A stretch of 64,000 bases of DNA, taken from contig NZ_CP118158.1 of NCBI RefSeq assembly GCF_028747785.1, positions 4,526,001 to 4,590,000 on the forward strand, given 5' to 3'. A model generated the notes under the pieces. The model was not told the DNA's origin. It did no database searches and saw only the letters and a program-made list of their open reading frames with translations. Position numbers and translations under genes: made by a program. The stretch is from Halosimplex aquaticum (lineage in GTDB: Archaea > Halobacteriota > Halobacteria > Halobacteriales > Haloarculaceae). Shown here one piece after another: positions 1 to 8,850 of this stretch. Position 1 is the first letter of the stretch, and each line of letters begins with the position of its first letter.

Positions 1-782
1 GAGAGCGTCCCGACGCGCTGGGCGGTGTAGCCGAACACGTCCTCGTAGCCGTAGGCCGACAGCAGGACGGGGTGGAAGTCGGTGTCGGCGATCACGGCCT
101 CGCCGTCGGCGGCCGCGACCTTCTCGCCCGCGAGGACTTCTTCGAAGTTGTCGACGAACACCTCGTACGTCTCGGCGTCGACCTTCGGCACGGGGTCCCC
201 TAACCTGAAGACGGGGAGGTCGGTCTGGTGGGGCGTCTGTTCGTCGGCGAGCGCGCCGGTCGCGGCGAGGAACTCGCGGGTGACCTGCCGGGCGTTGCGC
301 GCCGCCTGCTCGGAGCCCTGGTAGCCGCACTCGACCTCGATGGTGTCGGGCGCCACCTCGAAGATCCGCCCCTCGGCGTGGCCCGTCTCGACCACCGCGT
401 CGACCGACAGCCGCGGGCAGATGTCGCGGGCGAGGTCGCGGATCTCGTCGACGAGCGCGAACATCCCCTCGTACGAGTGGGTGGTGTGCAGCGCCAGCGT
501 CACGCAGTCGCCGACCTCCTCGCCGAGGGCGTGAGCGAGCCTGATCTCGTGGCTCTGCCCGTCTGCGCGGCCGGGGAACGAGCGGTTCAGGTCCGCCTCG
601 ACGTAGCGGTCGCCGCGCTCGATGGCCTCCTCGTTCGCGATCACCAGCTTCACCGGTCTCGCGACGTCCGGTCGCGTCTCCATGAAGTGTTCGACCGCCT
701 CGACGCCGGCAGGCTCGTCGCCGTGGATCCCACCGACGACGGCGATCTCGGGCTCTCCGTCGCCCAGCGTCTCGATTCGCAT
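1..782 (-). CDS. Succinylglutamate desuccinylase/aspartoacylase family protein, 3' end cut by window
   Basis: This reads leftward from an ATG at 780-782 and runs off the window, so the C-terminus is missing. The N-terminus carries the M14-like zinc motif [10 protein letters not shown] (H and E as metal ligands), then an LNRSFPG arginine region and a later ALHTTHS histidine ligand. This is the ligand order of aspartoacylase and succinylglutamate desuccinylase, zinc carboxypeptidase-fold enzymes that hydrolyse N-acyl amino acids. The exact substrate cannot be read from sequence. No signal peptide is visible, so it is probably cytoplasmic. It diverges from the archaellin gene to its right, with about 260 bases between them. 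Confidence 0.85.
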   Translation of the reverse strand, partial: MRIETLGDGEPEIAVVGGIHGDEPAGVEAVEHFMETRPDVARPVKLVIANEEAIERGDRYVEADLNRSFPGRADGQSHEIRLAHALGEEVGDCVTLALHTTHSYEGMFALVDEIRDLARDICPRLSVDAVVETGHAEGRIFEVAPDTIEVECGYQGSEQAARNARQVTREFLAATGALADEQTPHQTDLPVFRLGDPVPKVDAETYEVFVDNFEEVLAGEKVAAADGEAVIADTDFHPVLLSAYGYEDVFGYTAQRVGTL

Positions 783-941
783 CGATCCGTGGTACCGGTT
801 TGGCCCCTATAGATGGACCGCTTTCTCCCGTGACTGGCACGTTCCGGGACGCGTCGGCCGCCGACTCCTCCCTTTTTGCGACGTCGATCTCGGCCGGCCA
901 CGGACGCCGGCGGACTCACCGTTGATAACCGCTCGAACACG

Positions 942-949
942 TTTATTAG
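942..949 (+). promoter_or_regulatory. TATA-like box upstream of the archaellin gene
   Basis: An AT-rich TTTATTAG stretch stands in an otherwise GC-rich 260-base divergent spacer. It lies about 93 bases before the archaellin ATG, so the transcript would have a leader of roughly 65-70 bases. The assignment rests on composition and position only. Confidence 0.4.
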
Positions 950-1041
950 GCAGTTCTCGAAAGCACGGGTACCAACGAGGGGTTCGCCGGACACGTCGAT
1001 CGAGCGGCAGGCGGGCCACCGTTTCGGAACGTGACTCACAG

Positions 1042-1683
1042 ATGTTCGTACGCAGATCTGACGGCAAAGCACAGGTCGGTATCGGAACGCTCATCGTCTT
1101 CATCGCGATGGTCCTGGTGGCGGCGATCGCGGCCGGTGTCCTGATCAACACCGCAGGGTTCCTCCAGACGAAGTCCGCGCAGACGGGCCAGGCCTCCAGC
1201 GACCAGGTGACTGACCGGATAGACGTCGCGCCGAAGTCGGGCGCGGTCGGGATGGTCGGCGGCGAGGAGGTCATCGGGCGCGTGAACGTCACCGTCCAGG
1301 CGAACCCGGGCGCGGGGAACGTCGACCTCCAGAACGTCACCGTCCAGTGGATCGACCCGAGCGGCGTCTACAAGCTCACCCACTACCGGGTCGACGCGGG
1401 CGACGCCGACTTCGCGGCGACGGCGCTGAAGGACGCGGACGACTCGCTCCCAGTTCTCAACGACGCCGACGACAGGTTCATCCTGACGTTCGACACCGGC
1501 GAGGCCCCGACGAACGTGACGCTGGAGACGAGCGACGGCACGGTCAACGTCGACGAGACCGACGAACCGCTCCGGGAGGGCAGCACCGTCCGGATCAAGC
1601 TGACGACGAAGTCCGGTGCCACCACCCAGACCACCGTCACCGTCCCGGAGACCCTGAGCGGATACGAGGCCGTAGAGCTCTGA
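1042..1683 (+). CDS. Archaellin (FlaB/FlgA-type archaellum filament protein)
   Basis: A 213-residue filament subunit of the archaellum. It begins with a short charged class III signal peptide ([10 protein letters not shown]), which prepilin peptidase PibD/FlaK would cut just before [10 protein letters not shown]. That segment starts the conserved hydrophobic helix (about residues 11-45) forming the filament core. The remainder is a beta-rich outer domain, rich in Asp and Thr, with several NVT sequons that could be N-glycosylated. The ATG at 1042 was chosen because it places the signal peptide correctly; the open frame upstream lacks that structure. No other archaellum or chemotaxis gene is present here, so this is a solitary filament gene. 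Confidence 0.95.
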   Translation: MFVRRSDGKAQVGIGTLIVFIAMVLVAAIAAGVLINTAGFLQTKSAQTGQASSDQVTDRIDVAPKSGAVGMVGGEEVIGRVNVTVQANPGAGNVDLQNVTVQWIDPSGVYKLTHYRVDAGDADFAATALKDADDSLPVLNDADDRFILTFDTGEAPTNVTLETSDGTVNVDETDEPLREGSTVRIKLTTKSGATTQTTVTVPETLSGYEAVEL

Positions 1684-1712
1684 TCCGACCGAGCGCTCCG
1701 CCCTGGCGGTCG

Positions 1713-2210
1713 TCAGTGTTCCAGCGACTCGGCGTACGCGAAGTCCCGGTCGTCGGCGACCGGTCGCTCGCCGTCCAGGGGGATCTGCCACTCACGGAGG
1801 ACAGACGGGTCGTCGAGGGCGTCGGCGAGCGTGTTCCTGACCTCGTGGAGGTCGACGCCGTAGTAGTCGTCGGGGACTCCCTGGAGGTACTGCAGGGCCG
1901 TGCGGAAGAGCGAGCGCATCCCGTCGTCGTTCTCGAAGTCGAAGTGCTTGTACGCGCCGGCGGCGACCTGGACCATCCCGTGGAGGAACTTGCTCTCGGT
2001 CGACCCGCGCCCGTAGTTGTACCACTCGTCCTCGAAGCAGTCGTGCGATTCGTGGTACTCGCCCGCGTTGAAGAGGGCGACGCCGTGGACGACCGCGCGC
2101 CGGAGAGTCCCGTGCTCCCACCCGTTGGACGCGCCGCGATCGGCCCGCCAGCCGGCGGGATCACCGGACGTCGGGGGCCCGACGTCGTAGTCCCGGGTGT
2201 GTTCGTCCAT
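1713..2210 (-). CDS. DUF309 domain protein
   Basis: A 165-residue protein with the DUF309 signature: [17 protein letters not shown] near residues 40-60, then [16 protein letters not shown]. The family is a small helical bundle with conserved His, Glu and Trp, found in many bacteria and archaea; its activity is unknown. The ATG at 2210 gives a normal family length. A much longer open frame exists upstream on this strand, but it only mirrors the thioesterase gene and is not coding. The gene converges with the archaellin gene, leaving a 29-base gap. Confidence 0.85.
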   Translation of the reverse strand: MDEHTRDYDVGPPTSGDPAGWRADRGASNGWEHGTLRRAVVHGVALFNAGEYHESHDCFEDEWYNYGRGSTESKFLHGMVQVAAGAYKHFDFENDDGMRSLFRTALQYLQGVPDDYYGVDLHEVRNTLADALDDPSVLREWQIPLDGERPVADDRDFAYAESLEH

Positions 2211-2339
2211 CACTCGTCCCTCGGGGCGCCCGACGTGTAATCCCGTCGGTGGGGGCGGCAGAACAGGGCCCGCGGGCCAGCGGCGGCTCCCGGGCGCAGT
2301 TCCGCGGCTGTTAACACCGGGCGCGTCCACACCGGAGCT

Positions 2340-2747
2340 ATGGACGCAGCGTTCGAACACGAAGTCGACGTCCGCTACCGGGACCTCGACACGTTCGGCC
2401 ACGTCAACAACGTCGTCTACGGGACCTACTGCGAGCAGGCGCGGGTCGCGTACATCGAGGAGGTGCTCGGGCTCGACGACATCAACGAGTTCTCCGCCGT
2501 CGTCGTCTCGCTGAACATCGACTTCCGGTCGTCGGTCACGGAACTGTCGACCGTCGACGTGGGCGTCGCGGTCACCCGCCTCGGCGAGTCGAGTTTCACC
2601 ACGGCCTACGAACTGCGCCAGGACGGCGAACTCGTCGCCGAGGCCGAGACGACGCAGGTGTTCGTCGACCCGGAGACGCGCGAATCGCGGCCGATCCCTC
2701 CCGAACTGCGCGAGCGGATCGCCGAGTTCGAGGACCTGGACGACTGA
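2340..2747 (+). CDS. Acyl-CoA thioesterase, 4HBT hotdog family
   Basis: A single-domain hotdog-fold protein of 135 residues, the usual length for 4-hydroxybenzoyl-CoA thioesterase-like enzymes. The N-terminal motif [16 protein letters not shown] carries the Asp that is catalytic in this family, and YIEEVLGL follows in the central helix. It probably hydrolyses acyl-CoA thioesters in the cytoplasm; the acyl specificity cannot be read. Transcription likely begins in the 130-base spacer shared with the divergent DUF309 gene. It converges with the next gene, with a 14-base gap. Confidence 0.9.
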   Translation: MDAAFEHEVDVRYRDLDTFGHVNNVVYGTYCEQARVAYIEEVLGLDDINEFSAVVVSLNIDFRSSVTELSTVDVGVAVTRLGESSFTTAYELRQDGELVAEAETTQVFVDPETRESRPIPPELRERIAEFEDLDD

Positions 2748-2761
2748 GGTCCCCAGCGGTC

Positions 2762-3169
2762 TCAGACCGGGTCGTCGGGCTCGTAGGCGTCGGCCATCCG
2801 CGCGGCCTCGGCGGCGTACCGGTCTCGCTCCTCGGGGTCCTCGACCGTTCCGAGGTTGCTCGGTGAGACGTCGACGGCGGCGGTCGTCTCGCGGATATCG
2901 CTCGTGAAGCTCGTCAGCGCCCGCTCTTTGCGGAAGTAGCGCTCGCCGTCGAGCGTCGCGTACACGAGGATGATGATGTTCTGCTCGTCGTCGGAGTACG
3001 TGCGCTCGACGAGCCACACCCGGACCGTCTCGTCGGCTTCGTCGGCCTCGTCGGTTCCGTCGGCTTGGTCCGACGCTTCGGCGTCCTCTGTCTCGCCGCC
3101 TCCGTCCGTATCAATCGAGGAGTCGAGCCGGTCCGTCGACGAGCGTGATTCGTCCGCGTCGCTGTCCAT
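2762..3169 (-). CDS. Uncharacterised haloarchaeal acidic protein
   Basis: A 135-residue protein with a very acidic, Asp/Glu/Ser-rich first third (about residues 1-45), probably disordered. A compact domain follows, beginning [16 protein letters not shown] and containing [21 protein letters not shown], which reads as alternating beta strands. I do not recognise the family and see no catalytic motif or membrane segment. Codon use and GC content match the neighbouring core genes, so it is likely real. The ATG at 3169 is the first in frame after the spacer. Function unknown. Confidence 0.7.
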   Translation of the reverse strand: MDSDADESRSSTDRLDSSIDTDGGGETEDAEASDQADGTDEADEADETVRVWLVERTYSDDEQNIIILVYATLDGERYFRKERALTSFTSDIRETTAAVDVSPSNLGTVEDPEERDRYAAEAARMADAYEPDDPV

Positions 3170-3262
3170 ACGCGGATCTACGGCCGCGTCGAAGATAGGT
3201 GTTCGCCGACGGGTTCGGGCGTGGCGGACCGCACCGCGAGGACCGCAGGTTCCCTGCGGCTT

Positions 3263-4432
3263 TCAGGTGCCCTGCGGCTCCGGCCGCTCGCCGATGGTTA
3301 CGTCGATCTGCTGGACTTCACCGTCGCGGAGGACGGTCATGTTGACGGTCTCGCCGGGTTCCGTGTTGAGGACGAGGTAGGTACCCAGGTCCTCGCCGGT
3401 CTCGATCTGCGTGCCGTTGACCGACAGGATCACGTCGCCGCCGATCGGGATCTGTTGTCCGTTTCGCACCTCGGCGCCGGTGGCGCCCTGGAGCACGCCG
3501 CTGGCCGGTCCGCCTTCGACAGTGGAGACGACCATGATGCCGCCGGATCGGTTGATGTCGTTCGCTTCGGCGACCGCGGGCGTGACGGGCGTCGTCTGCA
3601 CGCCGAGGTAGGGGTACTCGAACTCGCCTTCGGCGAGGAGCTCGGGGACGACGCGTTCGATCACCGACGCGGAGACCGCGAAGCCGATGTTCTCCGCGCG
3701 CTGGCTGGAGATCCCCGCGGTGTTGACGCCGACGACGGTGCCGTCACAGGCCACCAGCGGGCCGCCGGAGTTACCGGGGCTGATGGGTGCGTCCGTCTGG
3801 ATGACGTTGGGGATAGAGAAGCCGCGGTCGGTCGGCAGCGACCGGTTCACCCCGCTGACGATGCCGTGGGTGATGGTCTCTTCGAGGCCGAGCGGGTTCC
3901 CGAGCGCGGCGACTTTCTCACCGTGGTCGGGGTCCGTGGCGGCGACTTCGAGCCCCTCCACGTAGTCGGGCGCGTCGTCGACGCTCACGACGGCCAGGTC
4001 GGCGTAGGTGCTCCGGCCGACGACTTCGCCGGTCCGGTACTCGCCGGCTTCGAACTGGATCTCCACGGTGTCCGCGCCGCTGACGACGTGCGCGTTGGTC
4101 ACGATGTAAGTCTCACCGGTCGCGTTCGCGCCGTCCGTGGCGTTCGCGGTGTCGGTCGCGTTCGCCCCGCCGGTGGCGTTCGCGACCTGGTAGACGAAGC
4201 CCGACCCCTGGCCAGAGGCCGTCTGCACGGAGACGACCGAGCCGATGGACTGGTCGAACAGCGACTGGTAGTCACAGGAGCTCTGTTGCTGGGCGGCCTG
4301 TTGCTGGGCCGCCTGTGGCTGATCGCTCTGCGGTGCTATATCGCCGGCGGGCGCGCCGAGCGCCATCGCGCCACCGACGCTCGTCACGGTGAGTAGCGCG
4401 GTCAGTACTACCGCTATAGTTGTCCGTTGCAT
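3263..4432 (-). CDS. HtrA/DegP-type serine protease with C-terminal PDZ domain, exported
   Basis: A 389-residue trypsin-fold protease. An N-terminal hydrophobic signal segment (about residues 5-25) is followed by a Gln/Ala-rich linker. The catalytic triad is visible: His115 in TNAHVVSG, Asp145 in YADLAVV and Ser222 in PGNSGGPL. A single PDZ domain occupies about residues 290-385. HtrA proteins degrade or refold damaged envelope proteins, so this one probably acts outside the membrane. A loop before the catalytic His has several NAT sequons in near-tandem, which is unusual. The ATG at 4432 sets the signal peptide. The gene faces the tRNA-Leu remnant and marks the end of the core segment left of the island. 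Confidence 0.93.
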   Translation of the reverse strand: MQRTTIAVVLTALLTVTSVGGAMALGAPAGDIAPQSDQPQAAQQQAAQQQSSCDYQSLFDQSIGSVVSVQTASGQGSGFVYQVANATGGANATDTANATDGANATGETYIVTNAHVVSGADTVEIQFEAGEYRTGEVVGRSTYADLAVVSVDDAPDYVEGLEVAATDPDHGEKVAALGNPLGLEETITHGIVSGVNRSLPTDRGFSIPNVIQTDAPISPGNSGGPLVACDGTVVGVNTAGISSQRAENIGFAVSASVIERVVPELLAEGEFEYPYLGVQTTPVTPAVAEANDINRSGGIMVVSTVEGGPASGVLQGATGAEVRNGQQIPIGGDVILSVNGTQIETGEDLGTYLVLNTEPGETVNMTVLRDGEVQQIDVTIGERPEPQGT

Positions 4433-4642
4433 CGCCTCGGTGTTGCCGCCGTGGACGGAAGAGTCCGACAACAGTTTAGTTGGTTTTACGCGGTCAAACG
4501 TCCGTGGCGGAACTTTTCGGCGGTGGCTACCCGCAGTAACCTGACGGCGAGATTCGATAAGGCCGGCGTACCGCAGTAGGCGGCGGAGTCGGCGACGAGA
4601 CCGTAGCCTATTCAAACGCCTCAACCGAACGAACCTGTGCGT

Positions 4643-4682
4643 GCGAGGGTAGCCAAGCCTGGAAACGGCGGCGGACTCAAGA
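4643..4682 (+). pseudogene. 5' half of tRNA-Leu(CAA), truncated at the anticodon loop
   Basis: Acceptor strand GCGAGGG (4643-4649), TA, D-stem GCC/GGC, anticodon stem GCGGA and loop CTCAAGA with anticodon CAA at 4678-4680 match the 5' half of a haloarchaeal tRNA-Leu. The loop should be followed by TCCGC; instead GACTG follows. No variable arm, T-arm or CCCTCGC acceptor strand is found in the next few hundred bases. The integrase begins about 80 bases later. The break therefore looks like the left junction of an integrated element, with the 3' half lost. Confidence 0.7.
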
Positions 4683-4764
4683 GACTGGCAAAACGTCCAC
4701 TCCGTTTCCGGTTTCGGACCCGCGCCGTATTGCGATTTTGGGACCCGTTACGGTGAACGAACGA

Positions 4765-5904
4765 ATGAACGGGTCCAATCACAAAACCAGTACTCAGCCC
4801 GGAGAAATCGAGATTCCCTTCCGGGCAGTGGCACCGGAGACAGAAGACTGCTTGAACGACAAACAGCTATTCGACCATCGGACGAAGGCCGAGGAGTTCG
4901 CTCGCTGGATGCTGGTCTTTGGTAAGAACCCCGACCAGGTCGAGGGCTACGCCAAACACACAGCATCCCGAACGATGCACCGCATTGGATACTTCCACCG
5001 ATGGGTCTGGGAGCAAGAAGACGAGTACGTTGCGTTCCCGACGCAGGACCACGCGGAGTCCTATCTCCAAGAACTCGCATACGACGACTACAGTGCCGGT
5101 CACAAGGCCAAATGCCAGCAGGCGTTGAAACGGTACTTCCGCTGGCGGGAGTGCGAATACGACCACGACGAGTGGGAGCCAGAGTACACGTTCTCGACGA
5201 ACAACTCGAACCAGCCCCGCGACTTCCTCTCGATTCAGGAACGACGGCTGATTCGAGAGGCGGCTCTTGAGTACCGTGACATGCCGTACTACCAGAATTA
5301 CTCATCGGAGGAGCGTGAGCGGATGAAGCCGTATATCGCCAAGCGATTGGACAAGCCAGTCGATACGCTGTCGCGGGACGACTGGAACGAGTTGAGTAGC
5401 TGGAAGTTCACCTCTCTGGTCTGGACCTCCCTGGACACGGGTCTCAGACCGATTGAGGTGACACGAGCATCCACGAACTGGGTGGACACCGAGAACGCGG
5501 TACTTCGCATCCCTGCCGACGAATCGTCGAAGAACCGGGATAATTGGGTTGTGAGCCTACGCGACGACACAGCGGAGGCCCTGGAGAACTGGCTCGAAGA
5601 ACGGTCTTACATCCCGATGTACGACGATACGGATGCATTGTGGCTGACGCAGAAGGGAGGTCGATACAAGTCTCAGTCTCTCGGTCGTCTTCTTCGACGC
5701 CTCTGTGACCGCGTAGGAATAGAGCACGAGAACCGAAAGATGAGTTGGTACAGTATACGACACTCTGTCGGCACCTGGATGACCCGCGAGGAGGACCTCG
5801 CAGCAGCGCAGGCTCAGTTGCGGCATAAGACGCCAGAGACGACGATGAAATACGACGCAGCACCGCCCGACGACCGACGAGACGCTCTCGACAAGATGGG
5901 ATGA
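4765..5904 (+). CDS. Tyrosine recombinase/integrase of the island
   Basis: A phage-type integrase of about 379 residues. The N-terminal SAM-like core-binding domain (about residues 35-145) is followed by a catalytic domain. The first catalytic Arg is in DTGLRPIEV, the second in YSIRHS, the later His in QLRHKTPETT and the nucleophilic Tyr in MKYD. The His of the usual HxxR box is Tyr here, a change seen in other haloarchaeal integrases. It should insert and excise the element by site-specific strand exchange at a tRNA gene. The ATG at 4765 was preferred; GTG and TTG codons lie 12 and 27 bases upstream in frame. Its position right at the broken tRNA-Leu is the classic attL arrangement. Confidence 0.92.
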   Translation: MNGSNHKTSTQPGEIEIPFRAVAPETEDCLNDKQLFDHRTKAEEFARWMLVFGKNPDQVEGYAKHTASRTMHRIGYFHRWVWEQEDEYVAFPTQDHAESYLQELAYDDYSAGHKAKCQQALKRYFRWRECEYDHDEWEPEYTFSTNNSNQPRDFLSIQERRLIREAALEYRDMPYYQNYSSEERERMKPYIAKRLDKPVDTLSRDDWNELSSWKFTSLVWTSLDTGLRPIEVTRASTNWVDTENAVLRIPADESSKNRDNWVVSLRDDTAEALENWLEERSYIPMYDDTDALWLTQKGGRYKSQSLGRLLRRLCDRVGIEHENRKMSWYSIRHSVGTWMTREEDLAAAQAQLRHKTPETTMKYDAAPPDDRRDALDKMG

Positions 5905-5998
5905 CCCGTAGGCGGTAAGAGTAGTTTCAGCCGCCTCAGAAGTCCCTATCACCCTCTCTACCCTATTATTAATCGGGTTTCCAGGCCCCTGAAGACTG

Positions 5999-6853
5999 AT
6001 GAGTGGCGACCACAACCAATTCCGGTTCAGCGACGACGGCGGACTTAAAGAACCGGACGACGAAGAGGAGGAACAGACCAAGACCAACGACCTCGGCGAG
6101 GAGATGCCATACTGGCAAACAGCGGGCGGATTCAGACGTGATGTTATCGTCTCGGCCCTTCAATCTGCAATTCGCCGTTCCGACGAGGAGGTAGCTTCGT
6201 TCTGCGCCTTTGAATTAGTGCGTTCGGGACCCGGTTATGAGACTCAAATGTGGAACCGGCTTGCCCTGATTTGCGTCGAGGACCTCGTCGCAGGCAACGA
6301 GGCGATAGAACACGTCCTGCGATATGAAGACCTCGCCAAGAACAGATGGGAAGACAGCGAGTGGCAACGGCGGCTCTGTGCGATTGCCGCCACTCTCGTA
6401 GCCGCGAGGGCCAGGTCGAGTCGAGCCACGACCCACGCGAATGGGTACTTCTCGAACACGATGGAGGACAGGGCGCGGGCGAAGCAGGACGACGACCACG
6501 AGCCGCTGTACGAGCCACCGGTCACCGAAGACGACCTATCGAAAGGAGGACGGTACGACGTGGTGCTCGACAAGCATACCCGACCGGGCGCAGGCCACCA
6601 CAATCGCGGGTGGGAGCATTTCAGAGTCCACGGTGCGAGGATTGGACCCGAGCCAGAGACCGACCACGGCGAAAAGTGGTGGCGGCGAGTGCTGGAATAC
6701 GACCACCCCGACTACGCTTATCGGGAGCCGGAGCAAGCGTTCACCGACGAGGAAATAGACCATGCTGTGGAACCGACTCCAAAGGACGACCCGTGGCGGT
6801 GTGGCTTCGACGAAGACGCGGACCTCGACGAGTTCGACGCCCAAGGAGAGTGA
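5999..6853 (+). CDS. Island protein resembling the C-terminal domain of RarA/MgsA
   Basis: A 284-residue protein. An acidic start is followed by a helical domain reading DVIVSALQSAIRRSD, then LALICVEDL, AIAATLVAARARSS and later KHTRPGAGHHNRGWEHF. This order resembles the C-terminal region of RarA/MgsA clamp-loader-like ATPases (ALxKSIRGSD, ASEDIG, APKSN, then a His/Tyr-rich end), but no ATPase domain or Walker motif is present. If the match holds, it could interact with replication forks or clamps. A TATA-like stretch at 5963-5972 lies about 30 bases before the ATG, suggesting a leaderless transcript. It directly follows the integrase. The function is inference; the gene itself is well supported. 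Confidence 0.75.
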   Translation: MSGDHNQFRFSDDGGLKEPDDEEEEQTKTNDLGEEMPYWQTAGGFRRDVIVSALQSAIRRSDEEVASFCAFELVRSGPGYETQMWNRLALICVEDLVAGNEAIEHVLRYEDLAKNRWEDSEWQRRLCAIAATLVAARARSSRATTHANGYFSNTMEDRARAKQDDDHEPLYEPPVTEDDLSKGGRYDVVLDKHTRPGAGHHNRGWEHFRVHGARIGPEPETDHGEKWWRRVLEYDHPDYAYREPEQAFTDEEIDHAVEPTPKDDPWRCGFDEDADLDEFDAQGE

Positions 6854-7147
6854 GACAAAGCCACCAGCCAGCCCACCCCCGATATTAAGCCCTTCCAAGG
6901 CCGGTTTCACCCTCTCCACCCCCTCTCGGGCTCACTCACTACCCGGGCCTGTTTCAGCGGTCGGTACAGGGTTATGACGCGGCTGGGTCTGTCGTTGCTG
7001 GTAGCAGTCAAGGGTGTATTTCCACCGGAAACCCCCCATCATTTCGGATTGAGTTCCACACGCCATCTTGTGGTTTTACTTCAATAATTCCACTTTCACC
7101 ACGCTGTTCCTAGATTTAATACAGACGAAGGCGTGCGTTAGACTACA

Positions 7148-8365
7148 GTGACGGACCTGAAAATCACCACCGTCAATGACTTCGACCAGAACGGTATCTT
7201 TCCTCTGCGGAATATCCGCGTGGAAGGGAAAAAGATAGAGACGCCGACAGCAGCCACGATTCCGGGTAAACTCCGCGAGCACGAAGAGTTCCATCCCGAT
7301 AGTGGTGGCGTGAGTGAGTTGTATAGGACCGTGGGGGGAGACGACCTCGACGAAGCGATGCGCGACCCTGACGGGGCTCAGCTCAATGACGACCTCGAAA
7401 GCCAGTATTCGAGCGCACCCGACGACTCGCTGAAAATCACCTTCACGAAGTACACCGAAGCGAGTACCCTCGGTGTAGCCCACGCTCAGTACCTGGCGGA
7501 CCTCCACGCCGCCTATTCGGACATACTCACCGTCCCTCTAATGCCGAAGCTGGTGAGAAACGTCGAAGACGGCCTCAACGACCCCTCCTATCGGTCGTTC
7601 AAAAAGAGCGTAGTGGCGTTCCTGAATCAGGTCGAAGAACGTCATCCCGACGCTCCAGTCATGGGTCTGATTCCACGCTTGGGGTGGGAGTTCATCGACG
7701 ACCTGCTGGAGGTGTATGAGGCTCACGGCGTGACGACCTACGCCTTCGACTTCGACCGCTGTAAAGTGACCACCGGCACGCAGTTGTCGATGGTCGAGCC
7801 GCTGATGCAAAGCATAGCCAACCGAGGCATCGAAGAACACACGCTGTTCTACGCAATTAACCCCTCGCCCGGAACGAGACAGCAGGCAATTGGTGCCCGA
7901 CCAGCTTCTGACATCGCCTCCCTTGGACTCGGCTTCGACATCATTGGCGGATGCCATGTGTCGCCCCGGATGCCCGAAGAGGCCTTCGAGGAGATGGAAG
8001 CAGAACAGGGCGAAGACGGCGAGCCCGAGTTCCGTCTGTTCGACAAGACCGACTGGGTCTACCGCGATATCCCGGTAAGTGACCTACCGGATGCGTTCCC
8101 CAAACGAACTGCCTTCGACGCGGAAGGTATCGCTGCTCGCGTTCGCCGTTCTCCCAACAACGCAAAGTACCGCTTGCAGAAGTTGGTCAACGGCGAGCAG
8201 AAAGCCTTGGCTGCCAAGGACCTCAGAGATACGTTGGCATCCGACCAAGCTTATCCGCAGGTCATCGAAAAGCTCGGCGTCACTGACCAGACGAAGTCGG
8301 CGTACGAACAAACACGAGAGAGTTTCGACGAAGAGCGGTTCCAATCGGGCGTCGGCGACTTCTGA
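7148..8365 (+). CDS. Island protein of unknown function, possibly a TGT-like barrel
   Basis: A 405-residue protein starting at a GTG, with TTTAATAC about 30 bases upstream as a likely TATA box. It has no signal peptide or membrane segment. The middle reads as alternating strands and helices typical of a TIM barrel, for example VMGLIPRLGWEFIDDLLE, GVTTYAFDFD and SLGLGFDIIGG. The N-terminal GKKIETPTAATIPG and the overall strand order recall tRNA-guanine transglycosylase relatives, which in some haloviruses insert deazaguanine into DNA. I see neither the zinc-site cysteines nor partner preQ0 genes, so that link is weak. It converges with the zinc-ribbon gene, leaving five bases between stops. 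Confidence 0.6.
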   Translation: MTDLKITTVNDFDQNGIFPLRNIRVEGKKIETPTAATIPGKLREHEEFHPDSGGVSELYRTVGGDDLDEAMRDPDGAQLNDDLESQYSSAPDDSLKITFTKYTEASTLGVAHAQYLADLHAAYSDILTVPLMPKLVRNVEDGLNDPSYRSFKKSVVAFLNQVEERHPDAPVMGLIPRLGWEFIDDLLEVYEAHGVTTYAFDFDRCKVTTGTQLSMVEPLMQSIANRGIEEHTLFYAINPSPGTRQQAIGARPASDIASLGLGFDIIGGCHVSPRMPEEAFEEMEAEQGEDGEPEFRLFDKTDWVYRDIPVSDLPDAFPKRTAFDAEGIAARVRRSPNNAKYRLQKLVNGEQKALAAKDLRDTLASDQAYPQVIEKLGVTDQTKSAYEQTRESFDEERFQSGVGDF

Positions 8366-8370
8366 GATAA

Positions 8371-8850
8371 CTACCGGGTGTCCGGACCTGGACACCGTCC
8401 AACAGCCGCTTTGCGTTCGTGCTCTATCGTCTGCATCGGCTGGCCGCATTCCGGACAGAGGTCGTACTGTGGTTGGTCATCAGCGAACTGTGCGGTGACT
8501 TCTGCCAGTTTCTCCCATCCGTATCGTTCGCCGTCATCCAGATAGTGACCGGCCCAGAGTAGAAGCTGGGTGTCTGGTCCCGGCGCAGTCAGTAGATAGC
8601 TTTCATCGTCCGCGGCCAGAACCAGTTTGGGCCCAAAATATGGAGTTGTTCGCTTGATGACCGTGGTCTCTGACGGAACGTCGCCATCCTGTGTTAGGCG
8701 AGTCACCACATCGACAATCTGTACGTTGTCACCGCGTTCGGCCCTAAGCATCACCATTTTCGAATCGTACTCGGTTGCTGGTGGACCGGGTTCTGCCTCC
8801 CGCTCAACCAACGGCTGGTGTGCTGCCTTGTTTGTGGATGTCCCCTGCAT
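8371..8850 (-). CDS. Uncharacterised protein with C-terminal zinc ribbon
   Basis: A 159-residue protein. An extended, probably flexible N-terminus is followed by a beta-rich domain (about residues 35-110, with VMLRAERGDNVQIVDVV and PKLVLAADDESYLL). The end has CPECGQPM and a later GRCPG, a CxxC...C arrangement suggesting a metal-binding ribbon, although the fourth ligand is not obvious. The reverse complement of the upstream bases holds TATTTTAA about 25-30 bases before the ATG, consistent with a leaderless promoter. Function unknown. It lies within the island's early gene block and is transcribed against it. Confidence 0.65.
   Translation of the reverse strand: MQGTSTNKAAHQPLVEREAEPGPPATEYDSKMVMLRAERGDNVQIVDVVTRLTQDGDVPSETTVIKRTTPYFGPKLVLAADDESYLLTAPGPDTQLLLWAGHYLDDGERYGWEKLAEVTAQFADDQPQYDLCPECGQPMQTIEHERKAAVGRCPGPDTR

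Noticed and set aside
3221-4396. Long open frame opposite the HtrA gene
   Set aside because: It mirrors the protease codons; the protease has a full catalytic triad and the mirror frame has no domain.
4643-4760. tRNA-Leu with an intron in the anticodon loop
   Set aside because: No 3' exon with a TCCGC stem, T-arm or CCCTCGC acceptor strand was found downstream, so a spliced intact gene is not supported.
7148-8365. Firm assignment as DpdA deazaguanine transferase
   Set aside because: The zinc Cys and any preQ0 synthesis or partner genes are missing; only a faint barrel resemblance remains, so it is kept as a tentative lead.
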